Part shown: piece after piece, positions 52,117 through 62,300 of the stretch
Layout: every line of letters starts with the position of its first letter
How positions within the stretch are numbered: the first letter of the stretch is position 1
Assembly (NCBI GenBank): GCA_016280445.1
Contig: JAEEGS010000013.1
Coordinates: 1-64,000, forward strand
DNA length: 64,000 bases
DNA from: Bacteroidaceae bacterium
Lineage (GTDB): Bacteria; Bacteroidota; Bacteroidia; Bacteroidales; Bacteroidaceae
Reading direction: 5' to 3'
Translations under genes and position numbers: made by a program
The notes under the pieces: model-generated
The model's database searches: none
Told to the model about the DNA's origin: nothing
What the model saw: the letters and a program-made list of their open reading frames with translations, nothing else

Positions 52117-52982
52117 AAAATAAAAGGGAAAAAGGAAAAGTGAAAAGTGAAAAATTTGCTACCGCACTTGTTCGTCAACTGTCGGCTTACTGCTGCGGTA
52201 GCAAATTTTTCACTTTTCACTTTTCCTTTTTCACTTTACTTTTCCTTTTACTTTTCAGCCTCACTTCCTTCGCCCAGTGCCCCACCGAGAACACGGCTAT
52301 CCCCACTGATGGAGAGAGCCTCACTTACGACCTTTATTTCCACTGGAACTTCATCTGGGTGAAGTGCGGAGCCGCGCACTACACCATACGCCCCACCACC
52401 CGAGGCGGGCAACCCGTGCTGAGAAACGACCTCCTCTTCACCAGCAACCGTCGCTGCGATGCCGTCTTCACCATGCGCGACACCCTCATCTCCTACATCA
52501 CACCCCAACTCGTTCCCCTCTACTTCCGCAAAGGCTCTCTCGAAGGCAAGAACTATACGGTTGACGAGGTGTGGTACACCTATCCCAACGGACGCAGCCA
52601 TGTGAGACAAGGGCACCTCAGTCGCCACGGCAACTGGTCAGAGCATCACTACGAGAGTGACGAGTGCAACTACGACATGCTCTCCATCCTCACCCTCGCC
52701 CGCAACTGGAACGCCCCCACCTCGCGCATCCACTTCCCCATGGCCACAGGCAAGCAAGTGGAAACTCAGACCCTCGTCTATCGGGGCAAAAAGGACTGGC
52801 GCGCCAACGACAAAAAGACCTACCACTGCCTGGTCTACTCCCTGCTCGACTACGAGGAAAAGAAACGCGACAAAGAACTCCTCCGCTTCTACGTCACCGA
52901 CGATGCCCGCCACCTCCCCGTACGCATTGACTTCTACCTCCGCTTCGGCACCGCCAAAGCATATCTCTCAAAAGTTCAGTAA
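52113..52982 (+). CDS. DUF3108-type exported protein with repeat-derived N-terminus
   Basis: The 289-residue protein has an unusually long N-region before a hydrophobic stretch (FFTLLFLLLFSLTSFAQ) that acts as a signal peptide. The mature part starts QCPTENTAIPTDGESLTYDLYF; beta-strand-rich blocks such as FHWNFIWVKCGAAHYTI and KNYTVDEVWYTYPNGR match DUF3108 proteins, whose function is not known. The first 42 codons lie mostly within an inverted repeat (52122-52238), which encodes the sequence between the start codon and the hydrophobic core. The start at 52113 is supported by the ATGA overlap. A terminator follows the stop. Confidence 0.75.
   Translation: MKNKREKGKVKSEKFATALVRQLSAYCCGSKFFTFHFSFFTLLFLLLFSLTSFAQCPTENTAIPTDGESLTYDLYFHWNFIWVKCGAAHYTIRPTTRGGQPVLRNDLLFTSNRRCDAVFTMRDTLISYITPQLVPLYFRKGSLEGKNYTVDEVWYTYPNGRSHVRQGHLSRHGNWSEHHYESDECNYDMLSILTLARNWNAPTSRIHFPMATGKQVETQTLVYRGKKDWRANDKKTYHCLVYSLLDYEEKKRDKELLRFYVTDDARHLPVRIDFYLRFGTAKAYLSKVQ
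52122..52238. repeat. 45-bp inverted repeat inside the 5' end of the DUF3108 gene
   Basis: The arms at 52122-52166 and 52194-52238 match at 44 of 45 positions; 39 bases next to the loop are perfect. The 27-base loop is 52167-52193. The arms combine A-rich AAAAGTGAAAAGTGAAAA with TTTGCTACCGCA at the inner end. Such a stem would be very stable in the mRNA. Confidence 0.88.
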
Positions 52983-52991
52983 CAATGACAT

Positions 52992-53040
52992 AAAAAGGGA
53001 AAGCCCCGTTGCAATGGTGCAACGGGGCTTTCCCTTTTTA
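52992..53040. terminator. Bidirectional intrinsic terminator
   Basis: AAAAAGGGAAAGCCCCGTTGC and its complement pair perfectly around a 5-7 base loop between the convergent DUF3108 gene and xylA. T runs lie on both sides. Confidence 0.9.
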
Positions 53041-53061
53041 TATTCTACTCGACAATTTGTC

Positions 53062-54375
53062 TTATGCGTACATGGCAACGATAGCCTCGTAGAGCTCCTG
53101 CTTGCCAGAAGTCTGCTTAGGTTCACCCACCTTCTTGCCATACTCGTAAGCCTGCTCGAGCGTGAGCTTGCCATCTTCGAAGTCCTTGCCGATACCGCTG
53201 TCGAAAGAAGCGTAGCGGGCTGCCTTCATCGCCTTGTATGGAGACTCCTCAAGGAGCTTGGCAGCAGACTCAAGAGCACGTGCCATTGCATCCATACCAG
53301 CAATGTGAGCGATGAAGATGTCCTCGAGGTCGGTAGAGTTACGACGAGTCTTAGCGTCGAAGTTGGTACCACCTGTGCCGAGACCGCCACCACGGATGAT
53401 TTCCATCCATGCCTGAACGAGCTCGTACTGGTCGATTGGGAACTGGTCAGTGTCCCAACCATTCTGGTAGTCACCACGGTTAGCGTCGATAGAACCGAGC
53501 ATGCCATTGTCCACAGCCACAGCGAGTTCGTGCTCGAATGTGTGCCCAGCGAGTGTAGCGTGGTTCACCTCAATGTTCACCTTGAAGTCCTTGTCGAGGT
53601 TGTGAGCCTTGAGGAAACCTATCACAGTCTCAGTGTCCACATCGTACTGGTGCTTAGAAGGCTCCATTGGCTTAGGCTCGATGAGGAAAGTACCCTTGAA
53701 GCCCTTGCTGCGTGCATAGTCGCGAGCCATTGTCAGCATGGTAGCCATGTGCTCCTTCTCACGCTTCTGGTCAGTGTTGAGCAGGCTCATGTAACCTTCA
53801 CGACCGCCCCAGAACACGTAGTTCTCGGCACCCAGCTTGATACCAGCGTCGATAGCGTTCTTAATCTGAACGATAGCACGAGCCACCACGTCAAAGTCTG
53901 GGTTGGTGGAAGCACCGTTCATGTAACGGCCATTGCCGAACACGTTGGCTGTAGACCACAAGAGCTTGATGCCCGTTTCCTTCATCTTCACTGCGAGGTA
54001 GTCGGTGATAGCCTTGAGGTTAGCCTCATACTCCTCTACAGAGTTACCCTCAGAAACGAGGTCAACATCGTGGAAGCAGAAATAAGGGATGCCCAACTTC
54101 TGCATGATTTCAAAACCTGCGTCAGCCTTCTGCTTAGCAATGGTCACAGCGTCAGCAGCCTCGTTCCATGGGAACTTCTTGGTGCCGCCACCGAACTGGT
54201 CGCCACCCTCTGCACAGAGTGTGTGCCACCACGCCATAGCGAAACGCAGCCAGTCCCTCATGGGCTTGCCCATAATCACCTTCTCAGCATCATAATAGTG
54301 GAATGCCATTGGATTCTTGGAATCCTTACCTTCGAACTTGATTTTACCAATCTCTGGAAAATACTCTTTAGCCAT
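53062..54375 (-). CDS. xylA: Xylose isomerase
   Basis: The 437-residue protein has the family's metal and substrate sites: [10 protein letters not shown] with His102 and two Asp, [41 protein letters not shown] and WDTDQFPID. Length and motifs fit class II enzymes. It converts D-xylose to D-xylulose in the cytoplasm. The FGGY kinase that would follow in the pathway lies about 9 kb away on the same strand. It has its own promoter. Confidence 0.96.
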   Translation of the reverse strand: MAKEYFPEIGKIKFEGKDSKNPMAFHYYDAEKVIMGKPMRDWLRFAMAWWHTLCAEGGDQFGGGTKKFPWNEAADAVTIAKQKADAGFEIMQKLGIPYFCFHDVDLVSEGNSVEEYEANLKAITDYLAVKMKETGIKLLWSTANVFGNGRYMNGASTNPDFDVVARAIVQIKNAIDAGIKLGAENYVFWGGREGYMSLLNTDQKREKEHMATMLTMARDYARSKGFKGTFLIEPKPMEPSKHQYDVDTETVIGFLKAHNLDKDFKVNIEVNHATLAGHTFEHELAVAVDNGMLGSIDANRGDYQNGWDTDQFPIDQYELVQAWMEIIRGGGLGTGGTNFDAKTRRNSTDLEDIFIAHIAGMDAMARALESAAKLLEESPYKAMKAARYASFDSGIGKDFEDGKLTLEQAYEYGKKVGEPKQTSGKQELYEAIVAMYA

Positions 54376-54434
54376 AGTTGTTTTTTTTGATTGTTATACG
54401 TCTTTTTCTTTTGTTGAAACAATTTATTTCGTTG

Positions 54435-54442
54435 CAAAGTTA
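54435..54442 (-). promoter_or_regulatory. Promoter of xylA
   Basis: The minus strand reads TAACTTTGCAAC, 60 bases before the xylA start. It fits the consensus. Confidence 0.75.
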
Positions 54443-54507
54443 CAGGTTCTCATCCACCCACACTGCACAACTTTGTTACAAACATTTCCTTCCATGTAAC
54501 ATCGAGG

Positions 54508-55242
54508 TCAATTGTTCACCTCGTTGGTGAGCGTGAGGGAGAGCACGTTGCCAGTGGCGGACATCTTGTCGAAGAGGGCGATGAAATCCGTCTTGTCCTG
54601 ACTGCGCACCATGAAGTTGACGATGGTGGTTCCTTGTGTATAATCGTAACGGAAAAACTCGTCGGAAATGTGGACGTGGTAGTCCTTGAAATATTGGCGG
54701 AAGGGTGTGGCATCTTTGAGGATATAATTCACCTTCAACCGTACAATCTTCTGTTCCCTTCCTTTCAGAATGCGCTTTTCTGCCAACTCCAGCATGGTCA
54801 GCACAAGGATGATGAGCAGACTCGCAATTGTGGCAATCATATACATGCCAGCGCCAACTGCCAAGCCAATGGAAGCAGTCATCCACATGCCTGCCGCCGT
54901 AGTGAGTCCACGCACCGAACCCTTCATCTGGATGATAGCACCAGCACCCAGGAAACCTATGCCCGATATCACCTGAGCGGCAATACGTCCAGGGTCACCG
55001 TTTTCTGTCCGACCGAGCAGTTGTTCGGGGATGTAGATGGAAACAAGCATAGCCAATGTGGCACCCATGCAGATGAGGGCGAATGTGCGCATGCCGGCTA
55101 TCTGCCCCTTGTGACGGCGCTCCAACCCAATCATGGCGCCCAGCAGCATACTTAACGAGAGTTTGAAGACTGCGCCGACAATCGTGACGCTCTCATGATT
55201 GACCTGCGCCAACAGGTCGTTCAGGTTGAAAAGTTCTTCCAT
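54508..55242 (-). CDS. MgtC/SapB family membrane protein
   Basis: The 244-residue protein has about five membrane helices with the family signatures LGAMIGLERRHKGQIAGMRT and GIGFLGAGAIIQMKGSVRGLTTAAG. A cytoplasmic ACT-like tail of roughly 85 residues follows. In pathogens MgtC aids survival at low magnesium; in commensals its role is unclear. A hairpin repeat lies between it and the DHHW gene. It may be the last gene of that unit. Confidence 0.86.
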   Translation of the reverse strand: MEELFNLNDLLAQVNHESVTIVGAVFKLSLSMLLGAMIGLERRHKGQIAGMRTFALICMGATLAMLVSIYIPEQLLGRTENGDPGRIAAQVISGIGFLGAGAIIQMKGSVRGLTTAAGMWMTASIGLAVGAGMYMIATIASLLIILVLTMLELAEKRILKGREQKIVRLKVNYILKDATPFRQYFKDYHVHISDEFFRYDYTQGTTIVNFMVRSQDKTDFIALFDKMSATGNVLSLTLTNEVNN

Positions 55243-55252
55243 CTTATATCAG

Positions 55253-55339
55253 AATTAAAGAGTTGAAGAATTGAAAAAATGAAGTTTTTGCTAACGTCTT
55301 GCAAGCCGAATGGCCACTTCAATTTTTCAATCTTTTAAT
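55253..55339. repeat. A/T-rich hairpin repeat between the DHHW and MgtC-like genes
   Basis: The left arm (55253-55295) contains AAGAATTGAAAAAATGAAG and TTTTTGCTAACG; the right arm (55313-55339) holds CACTTCAATTTTTCAATC. It is like the element at 42513-42590. The right arm touches the DHHW stop codon. Confidence 0.72.
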
Positions 55340-56778
55340 TATTCTATCGTGTCCGTTCCCTCCTCGTTGGAGAAAGCCTCTTTCGTCCCCTCTGTTAAGG
55401 GTGAGGAGGAATCCGCATCATTCCCCTTAACAGGAGCAACGATGGGGGTTGCCTGAGGCTGCACCCATCTCTGATGCAGGAAATCCACATAGTGCTTGCA
55501 AGTCCATTTGGAGTAGGCACTGAAGATGTTGTTGGCAAAGAGTATGTCGGTAATATGGTGTTCCTCCACATAGGCGACAATGTCCTTGGTGAAGTAGCGG
55601 TTGTCGATGACATGCACCTCCTCGAAGGAGAAGAAGAGGAAGCCTGGCAGGGCATTGCCAAAACTGTCCTTCAGGATGATGAGCCGCCGTCCGTTGTGCG
55701 TGGAGGTGCGCACCTGAGTGAGTTTCGTGTCACCTCCCATCATGGTACAATAGGCTCCACCATTTCCATCCTTATACTTATAGAAGAAAGGACCATTGCA
55801 GGGTTTGTTCTCGCTCAACACCTGGTATTTGTTGTTGATATTGTAAACCGTGTAGGTGGTAGTGTACTCCACACCCTGCGGCTTGTAGTACACAAAGTCT
55901 TCTGGTGCATTCTTCACCGCAATATCCTTCGAATAGCCATACATGCTGCCCACAAAACGGTGCACCGTGTCAGCCTGATAACTATTTAGTTCCTTGAAGG
56001 GAACGCCAGCCACATGGGCAAATGTCTTAGCTGCATAGAACGCACCCAGCGGTGCCCAGTGGTGGTCGGTGCGCAGATAGATGTTCTCCTTGCGGTGATT
56101 TTTCAGCACAGGATAAATATCTACAGGCTTCACCTCTGGCTCTAAACACTCAAACACGTGCTGCGTGGTAGCCAGTTGCGACTTGGTACGGTCCTTCACC
56201 TTCTCAGGACAATAGAACTCAATAGACGTGGGGATGACCATACAGTACACATTCACCTTGCTGCCAAACGTCCTCTTGTAAAGATTGGCCGCCTCGGCAT
56301 ACTCCTCACAACCATTCGCTGCACCACTATAACACATCAGCGCGCGCACATTCTCACCTTTTCCCGCAATGATGATGCCTGCATTGGCAATCTTCGCATT
56401 CTCCTCCAACACCATGTCATCGTCGTCCTCCTCTCCTTTAACAGAGGGGGCAAGGGAATCTACCACCGGAGCCTCAAGAGGCATATCCCCCGCATGAAAC
56501 TTGACATTATCCTCCGTTGGGGCGATGGCAATGATGTCCTTAATCTGCATGCTCATGGTCATTAGTTCATCGCGGAACGGCTCACTATCGCTAAACCACG
56601 AGGAGACCTCATTGGTGAAGGCACCACTGGCAAGACGCTCCCATGTGAATGTGGGGAAGGTGGCCAATTCGCGTTTCTCCAGTTCCGACACCTTCGTTCT
56701 GGGGAACGTGTCGAATACAACGACAAAGGCCACGAAAACCAATGCCACAAGAGAGATGTATATGATATGCTTTTTCAT
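55339..56778 (-). CDS. DHHW family protein (AlgJ-like O-acetylation factor)
   Basis: The 479-residue protein has an N-terminal signal anchor (IIYISLVALVFVAFVVVF), a conserved RKENIYLRTDHHWAPLGAF motif and YKDGNGGAYCTMMGG downstream. DHHW/AlgJ-type proteins work with MBOAT acyltransferases to move acetyl groups onto exported glycans. The C-terminal acidic tail (SSPLTEGTKEAFSNEEG) contains codons from a short inverted repeat. It is the third gene after the SGNH and MBOAT genes. Confidence 0.82.
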   Translation of the reverse strand: MKKHIIYISLVALVFVAFVVVFDTFPRTKVSELEKRELATFPTFTWERLASGAFTNEVSSWFSDSEPFRDELMTMSMQIKDIIAIAPTEDNVKFHAGDMPLEAPVVDSLAPSVKGEEDDDDMVLEENAKIANAGIIIAGKGENVRALMCYSGAANGCEEYAEAANLYKRTFGSKVNVYCMVIPTSIEFYCPEKVKDRTKSQLATTQHVFECLEPEVKPVDIYPVLKNHRKENIYLRTDHHWAPLGAFYAAKTFAHVAGVPFKELNSYQADTVHRFVGSMYGYSKDIAVKNAPEDFVYYKPQGVEYTTTYTVYNINNKYQVLSENKPCNGPFFYKYKDGNGGAYCTMMGGDTKLTQVRTSTHNGRRLIILKDSFGNALPGFLFFSFEEVHVIDNRYFTKDIVAYVEEHHITDILFANNIFSAYSKWTCKHYVDFLHQRWVQPQATPIVAPVKGNDADSSSPLTEGTKEAFSNEEGTDTIE

Positions 56779-56811
56779 TGTTGTTACAACATACGAGATC
56801 TAATTGTGAAA

Positions 56812-58254
56812 CTAAAAACGAGTGTAGATGAACGCATTATTCGTGGCACCCACCAACAATGCCGCACTCAACACCAGGATGCATACTGAAAGTACTGTCT
56901 TGGCCGTGACCGCCAGCACCGTCTTGGCAGCACACGCTGGCACCCACCGCCCATACGCCTCCGTCAATGTCCGACGCACAGGCATACAGAAGATGATGGC
57001 CACTATCCATAGCCAGAAGTTATCGAACAAGGCGCTCTCCACAGAGAAATCCATCAACTGTTCTGTTTGACCTGTCAAGGATTGGAAGAAAGTGAGCATG
57101 TGACCGAAGTCGTCGAAATAGAAGATGCCCCATCCCACCACGAACAACAGAATGCTGTATAGGTGCAGGAAGACGGATGGAATGTACTTTTGTATGCGCA
57201 GCAAGGTGTATTTCTCCACCATCACAATGATGCCGAAATAGACGCCCCACAAAATAAAGTTCCAACTGGCACCATGCCACATACCCGTGAGGAACCAAAC
57301 CACCAGAATGTTCAATGCCTGATGACGGCGATTGCCTCCCAATGGGATGTAAAGATAATCGCGGAAGAAACTACCTAAGGAGATGTGCCATCTCCGCCAG
57401 AACTCCGTGATGGACTTGCAGCAATAAGGATGCTCGAAGTTCTCGTTGAAATGGAAGCCCATGCAACGCCCCATGCCAATGGCCATGTCGCTGTAGCCCG
57501 AAAAGTCGAAGTATATCTGGAACGTGAACGCCACAATTCCCACCCATGCCCCAGCCGTGGACAAGGAGGTGAGTCCTCCCACCAAGAACTGGTCTGAAAT
57601 CTCGGAGAGTTGATTGGCCAACACTACCTTCTTTCCCAAACCTATCAAGAAACGGAACACGCCCTCTGCCATGTCGGAGGCCGAAGCATGGCGGTCGTGT
57701 ATCTCTTCAGCGATGGTGCCATAGCGCACGATAGGGCCTGCTATCAACTGCGGGAACATGGAGATATAGAGCAGCAAGTCGATGAAACGGCGCTGTACGG
57801 GAGATTCCCTGCGATAGACATCTATCAGATAGGATATGGACTGGAACGTGTAGAAACTGATGCCTATGGGCAAGGCGATGTTGGGCACCGGCACGGATAC
57901 ACCCATGTCACAAAGTGTCTCCGCCAAGAATCCCAGATACTTAAAAGTGCCCAGAATGGCGATATTCCCTGTCAGACCTATGGCAAGCGCCAACTTCCGA
58001 TGGCGGTCTGCTCGTGCTATTCCCAGACCTGCCAGATAGTTCATCAGCACACACAACAACATCAGAAACACATATACAGGCTCTCCCCACGCATAAAAGA
58101 TGAGCGAGAACATCACCAGCACCAGGTTCCTCCCACGCAGACTCTTTCTGGATGGTTCAGACAAAAAAGCATGGTCTATCCACCCTGCCACCAGATAGCA
58201 CAAGATGAAGGCTGGAATAAACACAAACAAAAAGAATAAATCCGAAAAAACCAT
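56812..58254 (-). CDS. MBOAT family membrane O-acyltransferase (AlgI-like)
   Basis: The 480-residue polytopic protein has about eleven helices, ITEFWRRWHISLGSFFRDYL and the active-site His327 in GMWHGASWNFILWG. FDFSGYSDMAIGMGR is also typical of the AlgI/PatA group. It passes an acyl, usually acetyl, group across the inner membrane for glycan O-acylation. Together with the DHHW and SGNH genes it makes a complete O-acetylation set. The target glycan is not encoded here. Confidence 0.9.
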   Translation of the reverse strand: MVFSDLFFLFVFIPAFILCYLVAGWIDHAFLSEPSRKSLRGRNLVLVMFSLIFYAWGEPVYVFLMLLCVLMNYLAGLGIARADRHRKLALAIGLTGNIAILGTFKYLGFLAETLCDMGVSVPVPNIALPIGISFYTFQSISYLIDVYRRESPVQRRFIDLLLYISMFPQLIAGPIVRYGTIAEEIHDRHASASDMAEGVFRFLIGLGKKVVLANQLSEISDQFLVGGLTSLSTAGAWVGIVAFTFQIYFDFSGYSDMAIGMGRCMGFHFNENFEHPYCCKSITEFWRRWHISLGSFFRDYLYIPLGGNRRHQALNILVVWFLTGMWHGASWNFILWGVYFGIIVMVEKYTLLRIQKYIPSVFLHLYSILLFVVGWGIFYFDDFGHMLTFFQSLTGQTEQLMDFSVESALFDNFWLWIVAIIFCMPVRRTLTEAYGRWVPACAAKTVLAVTAKTVLSVCILVLSAALLVGATNNAFIYTRF

Positions 58255-58308
58255 GAAATATCAATCTTTTACAACAAAAGTACATCTATCTGCATCAGTG
58301 CCTGCGGT

Positions 58309-59103
58309 CTATTGTATGACCTCTTTCAGACGCCTCGCCACAAACTTCCCGACACACCGTGCGCCAGCCTCGTTCGTATGGACACCGTCCGCTGTGTGTG
58401 TCTTCCTCTTCAACTCTTGGGCACGAGACACGCACCCTTCTTTGTCCAGACGGATGACATCCACTCCCAACTGCTTGCCACACGCCTCAATCACATTCCC
58501 CGTCCGTTCGGCCAGTTCCACGCTCACTTTCGTTGTCTGCATGGGCGTTATCAGCACGAGACGTGCGTGAGGAAATGAAGACTTCAGCATGTCACACCCA
58601 TAACGCACGGAACCCGCCAAGGACAACACACGATTTGCCGGACGCTGCAACATGGCCGTATCGACAAAAGCCTCTTCCGCTGTCATCGCAAACACTCCAG
58701 GACGCTTGCCTGTGAACCACATGTCGTTCGTCCCCGCCATCACCACAATCACATCAGGAGTAGTCTGCTGGCCTTCTTCCACGGCCTTTAGCAGTCGGTT
58801 GATTTGGTTATAAATCACATTATTGTCACTCAGCACCTCCACATTCTCCTCCGTATTATATTCCGTTCGTTCCGTATTCGTCCACGTTGCTCCGCTCCGT
58901 GCATAACTACGGCAGGACAAGGGTTGGAACTCATCCTTAAACCACTTGTTCCATCCCCGCGGTTGGTCACAGTCATCACCGCCAATCCACGTGTTAGAGT
59001 CACCCAGCAATACGACATGCAGCCGTCGCTGAGGGGATTGTGCAGCCAATCCTACCGCCAGCAACAGACAGAATACCAACAATATTTTTCGTTGACCTTT
59101 CAT
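58309..59103 (-). CDS. Exported SGNH/GDSL-type esterase or acetyltransferase
   Basis: The start at 59103 (MKGQRKILLVFCLLLAVGLAAQ) gives a signal peptide; upstream in-frame ATGs (59136, 59208) add basic residues. The 264-residue protein has the catalytic Ser36 in LGDSNTW, the Asn of MAGTNDMWF and the Asp/His pair in TADGVHTN. In this context it probably transfers or removes acetyl groups on the same glycan as the MBOAT and DHHW proteins. It is the first gene of that unit. Confidence 0.85.
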   Translation of the reverse strand: MKGQRKILLVFCLLLAVGLAAQSPQRRLHVVLLGDSNTWIGGDDCDQPRGWNKWFKDEFQPLSCRSYARSGATWTNTERTEYNTEENVEVLSDNNVIYNQINRLLKAVEEGQQTTPDVIVVMAGTNDMWFTGKRPGVFAMTAEEAFVDTAMLQRPANRVLSLAGSVRYGCDMLKSSFPHARLVLITPMQTTKVSVELAERTGNVIEACGKQLGVDVIRLDKEGCVSRAQELKRKTHTADGVHTNEAGARCVGKFVARRLKEVIQ

Positions 59104-59188
59104 TTGACTACCGTCCTTTCCCTTCTTGCAAGGCATACCTCTCAGGTTCAGTCGCCTTGCGGTCTTGCCTCGTTCGTCATTTTCACTG

Positions 59189-59196
59189 CAAAGGTA
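59189..59196 (-). promoter_or_regulatory. Promoter of the O-acetylation operon
   Basis: The minus strand reads TACCTTTGCAGTG, 86 bases before the start at 59103. It fits the consensus and is the only box seen for the SGNH-MBOAT-DHHW genes. Confidence 0.72.
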
Positions 59197-59302
59197 GGGA
59201 AAAAACACGAATTACGAGTAACTCCTCCATGAAAAACTGAGAAATCACATCATACCGCTCAAAGGAGAAAGTCTTTCCAGTATATTGAGTTACATTCCCC
59301 GC

Positions 59303-59345
59303 AAAAAAGAGCCGGTGACTTGAATCTTTCTCAAGCCACCGACTC
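59303..59345 (-). terminator. Intrinsic terminator of the GH2 gene
   Basis: On the minus strand GAGTCGGTGGCTTGA pairs with TCAAGTCACCGGCTC around 7 bases and is followed by TTTTTT. It lies 18 bases after the GH2 stop. Confidence 0.85.
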
Positions 59346-59362
59346 TTCAGTCATCGTTCATC

Positions 59363-62300
59363 TCAAAAGAGCACTTTCTTTCCCTGTCGTACATGAACGC
59401 CCCGACCAGGTGTTGGGACAGCAACCCCTTGCAAGGTGTAGTAAGGGCCTCCATCACGGGAAGTTGCGTGATACTCGTCAATCGCTGTCACATCGGCCGA
59501 AGCCTGTATACCTATCTCGGAGGCAGAAGACCAAGCTTTTCCATTGATTTCGGACTTGGCAACAAACTTCAAGTATCTACCAGCGGTAGGAGTGGAGAGA
59601 GGTGCCACCTGCTGAGCCGTGGTCTTCTGGAACTCGCCACTAACCACAGGATTTCCCCATGTTCGGCCATCAAGACTGAGATAAACATCGTATGCTTTCA
59701 CCATACCGTTCTCGGTGCCGTCAGCACGGGCCGTATAAGTGAATGCAGTGACTTCGTACACCCGTTTCATGTCCACCACAAGGGTGTGAGGACATGTCGG
59801 TTCACTGCCCTGATACTCGGTGTGCCAGAAAGTGTTGGGGTTGTTGTCAAAAGCCTTCCTGGCCTCATTGCCACCATGTTCGCTGTCTACGCTCACCAAC
59901 TGCCATACATTCTTGTTGATGAAGAGTTCAAAATCGTAAGACATGAGAGGACTCTCGCTCAGTCCCTCTGCTGTGCAGTAGGCTTTGATGTTGCAGGCAT
60001 CATTGTGGAGCAGTTCCGTTGTATACTTCTGAAACTCCCCGTCGTCGATGCTGTAATAGATGGTTGCACCAGAAGTGGACGTAGTCATCTGGATACGGCC
60101 GGCAGAAGTGCGTTCGCAGTTGACAGGTTGGCATACAGGCATGCTGACACGTGCCATTTGGGCTGCACTTGTCTCGGCGGTGAGAGGCATGATAAAGAAA
60201 CGGAAAGCGGTGTTAGCTGCTTTCAACTCGTACTTATCCCTCACATCAGGACCGCAACTTGCGTTACCCAGTCCGCGTGTGTTGGCATCAAGCGAAACCA
60301 CTGTAGTTGCACAGGTCTTGAACTCGTAAGTGTGCTTACTGCGAGTGTTTTTGTTAGTGTAGTTGTCTTCAGGACGGAAGTGAACTGCAGATGCGGCCAT
60401 CTGATCGGGAGCCACAAAGACGAGTCCGTTGCCGTCGTTGTTCACAAGCGAGAGCCAGCGCACTTCTTGCTTGGTGCCGTGCTCTTGAGGCATGATGTAG
60501 TCCTCGCGCTGGGCAGACACGGTGCTCTTGTAGATAGCAGGGAAACAGGCTTCCTTGCGGTCGCGGTAGCTGTCCCAAGGGCCACGGCCGAACCATGATA
60601 ACTGCTCCATGGTCGAGGGCATCTCCAGACGGAATCCTATCTTTGGAATGATAGTGCCCGTGGTGGAGGGCTTGATGAAGGAGTTGACCATCATCACGCC
60701 ATTGGCACAGACGAGATAGTCCATCTGGACATCAAAACTGGTACCATTCTGGCCCGTGTATTGTGTACGAAGCGTCACATTCACGGTCTTACCATCTTCG
60801 CTCGGCTCATAGGTGACTTTTCCTTTAGCAGTCAGGCTTCGCAGTCCCATATTGTCCCAGTTTCCGCTTTGTCTGCCATCATTGTCGGTGGGCAAGCGGA
60901 AGACATTCAACTTCACGGGTTTGCTGATGAGCTGTACGTCATTGTAATAGTAATTGTTCAGCGTACCTGCTGTTTTGTGGAATGTAGCCTTGAACTTGGA
61001 AGTGGAGAGGGTGAGCAGTGTGGAGGTTTCGTTGATGGTGATTTCTTCACAATTGTCCAACACCGTGAGGTCGTACATTTCTTTCTTAGCCGTCTTCACA
61101 GCAAGTTTCTCTTCGGCCACCACATAACCTGCATCGGCCCACAAGGTGGAGGTTTTCTGCTTGGCTATGAAGTGAACAAAGGCCTCTTGGTCGGCTGGCA
61201 AGGCATTGATGGTTGAGAAGTCAATGACGACAGTGGTGCTGTCGCCTGCTGCCACTTCTTTATCAATGGTGCCTGTGGCCAACTGATTCCCTTCTTCGTC
61301 CAAAAGTTCGTAGCTGACATCATAGTGCGTGCTAGGCAGGAAGGCCATCTTGTTCTTGACGAAAAAACTATTCTTCTTGTTCTTCACCGCCTTGAACTCC
61401 AGTGGCTGATACACTTTCTTGGTGTTGTAGGTCTTGGAGGTATAACTCCAGTCAGGACGCACCAATCCGTTGATGCAGAAGTTTCCATCGTTGGGTACGT
61501 CGCCGAAGTCTCCTCCGTATGCCCAGTATGTTTTGCCTGCTGAGGTCTTGGTAAGGAGTCCTTGGTCTTTAAAGTCCCAGATGAACTCGCCTGTGAGGCA
61601 TGGGTATTTCTCGTAGAGGTCGAACATATCACGCACATTTCCCATGGAGTTACCCATGGAGTGGCTGTTCTCACACTGAATGTGTGGACGGTTGCTCTGA
61701 GTGGAGCCGATGCGTTCGATGGTGCCAAAATCAGCATACATGGTCGAAGAAACATCGGCATATTGGCTGCCGCCTTCGTAGTGGGTGAGACGGGTCTTGT
61801 CGAGTTTCTTGATGGCTTCGCCTACATACTGGAAGTTGTTGCCACCTCCCGACTCGTTGCCAAACGACCACATGAAGATACACACATGGTTGCGCATCCA
61901 CTTCACATGATTCTCGGAGCGTTCCACCATAGCGGGGCGGAACGTGGTCACACTTGACAATTGCTGATAGGCATGGCACTCCACGTTGGCCTCGGCCAGC
62001 ACGTAGAGTCCGTACTTGTCGCAAAGGTCATAGAAGACGGGGTCGTTGGGATAGTGGGAGGTGCGCACGGCATTGATGTTGAGACGCTTCATGGTCTTGA
62101 TGTCTTCTTCAATCTCCTCTGGGGTGATGGCACGTCCATTCTCTGGAGAGAAGTCGTGGCGGTTCACACCATGGAAGACCATGCGCTTGCCGTTGATAAG
62201 GAGGGCTCCGTCATTGCGGATGCTCACTTCGCGGAATCCCACTTTACCGCCACGGATGTCGACGGTCTTTCCGTCTTTATCCTTGAGCGTGAGCACGAGG

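Noticed and set aside
52005..52220. 71-codon minus-strand frame across the inverted repeat
   Set aside because: The palindrome makes both strands encode a similar peptide; the plus strand has the ATGA-coupled gene.
52657..54390. 577-codon plus-strand frame opposite xylA
   Set aside because: It runs through a strong terminator and is antisense to xylA.
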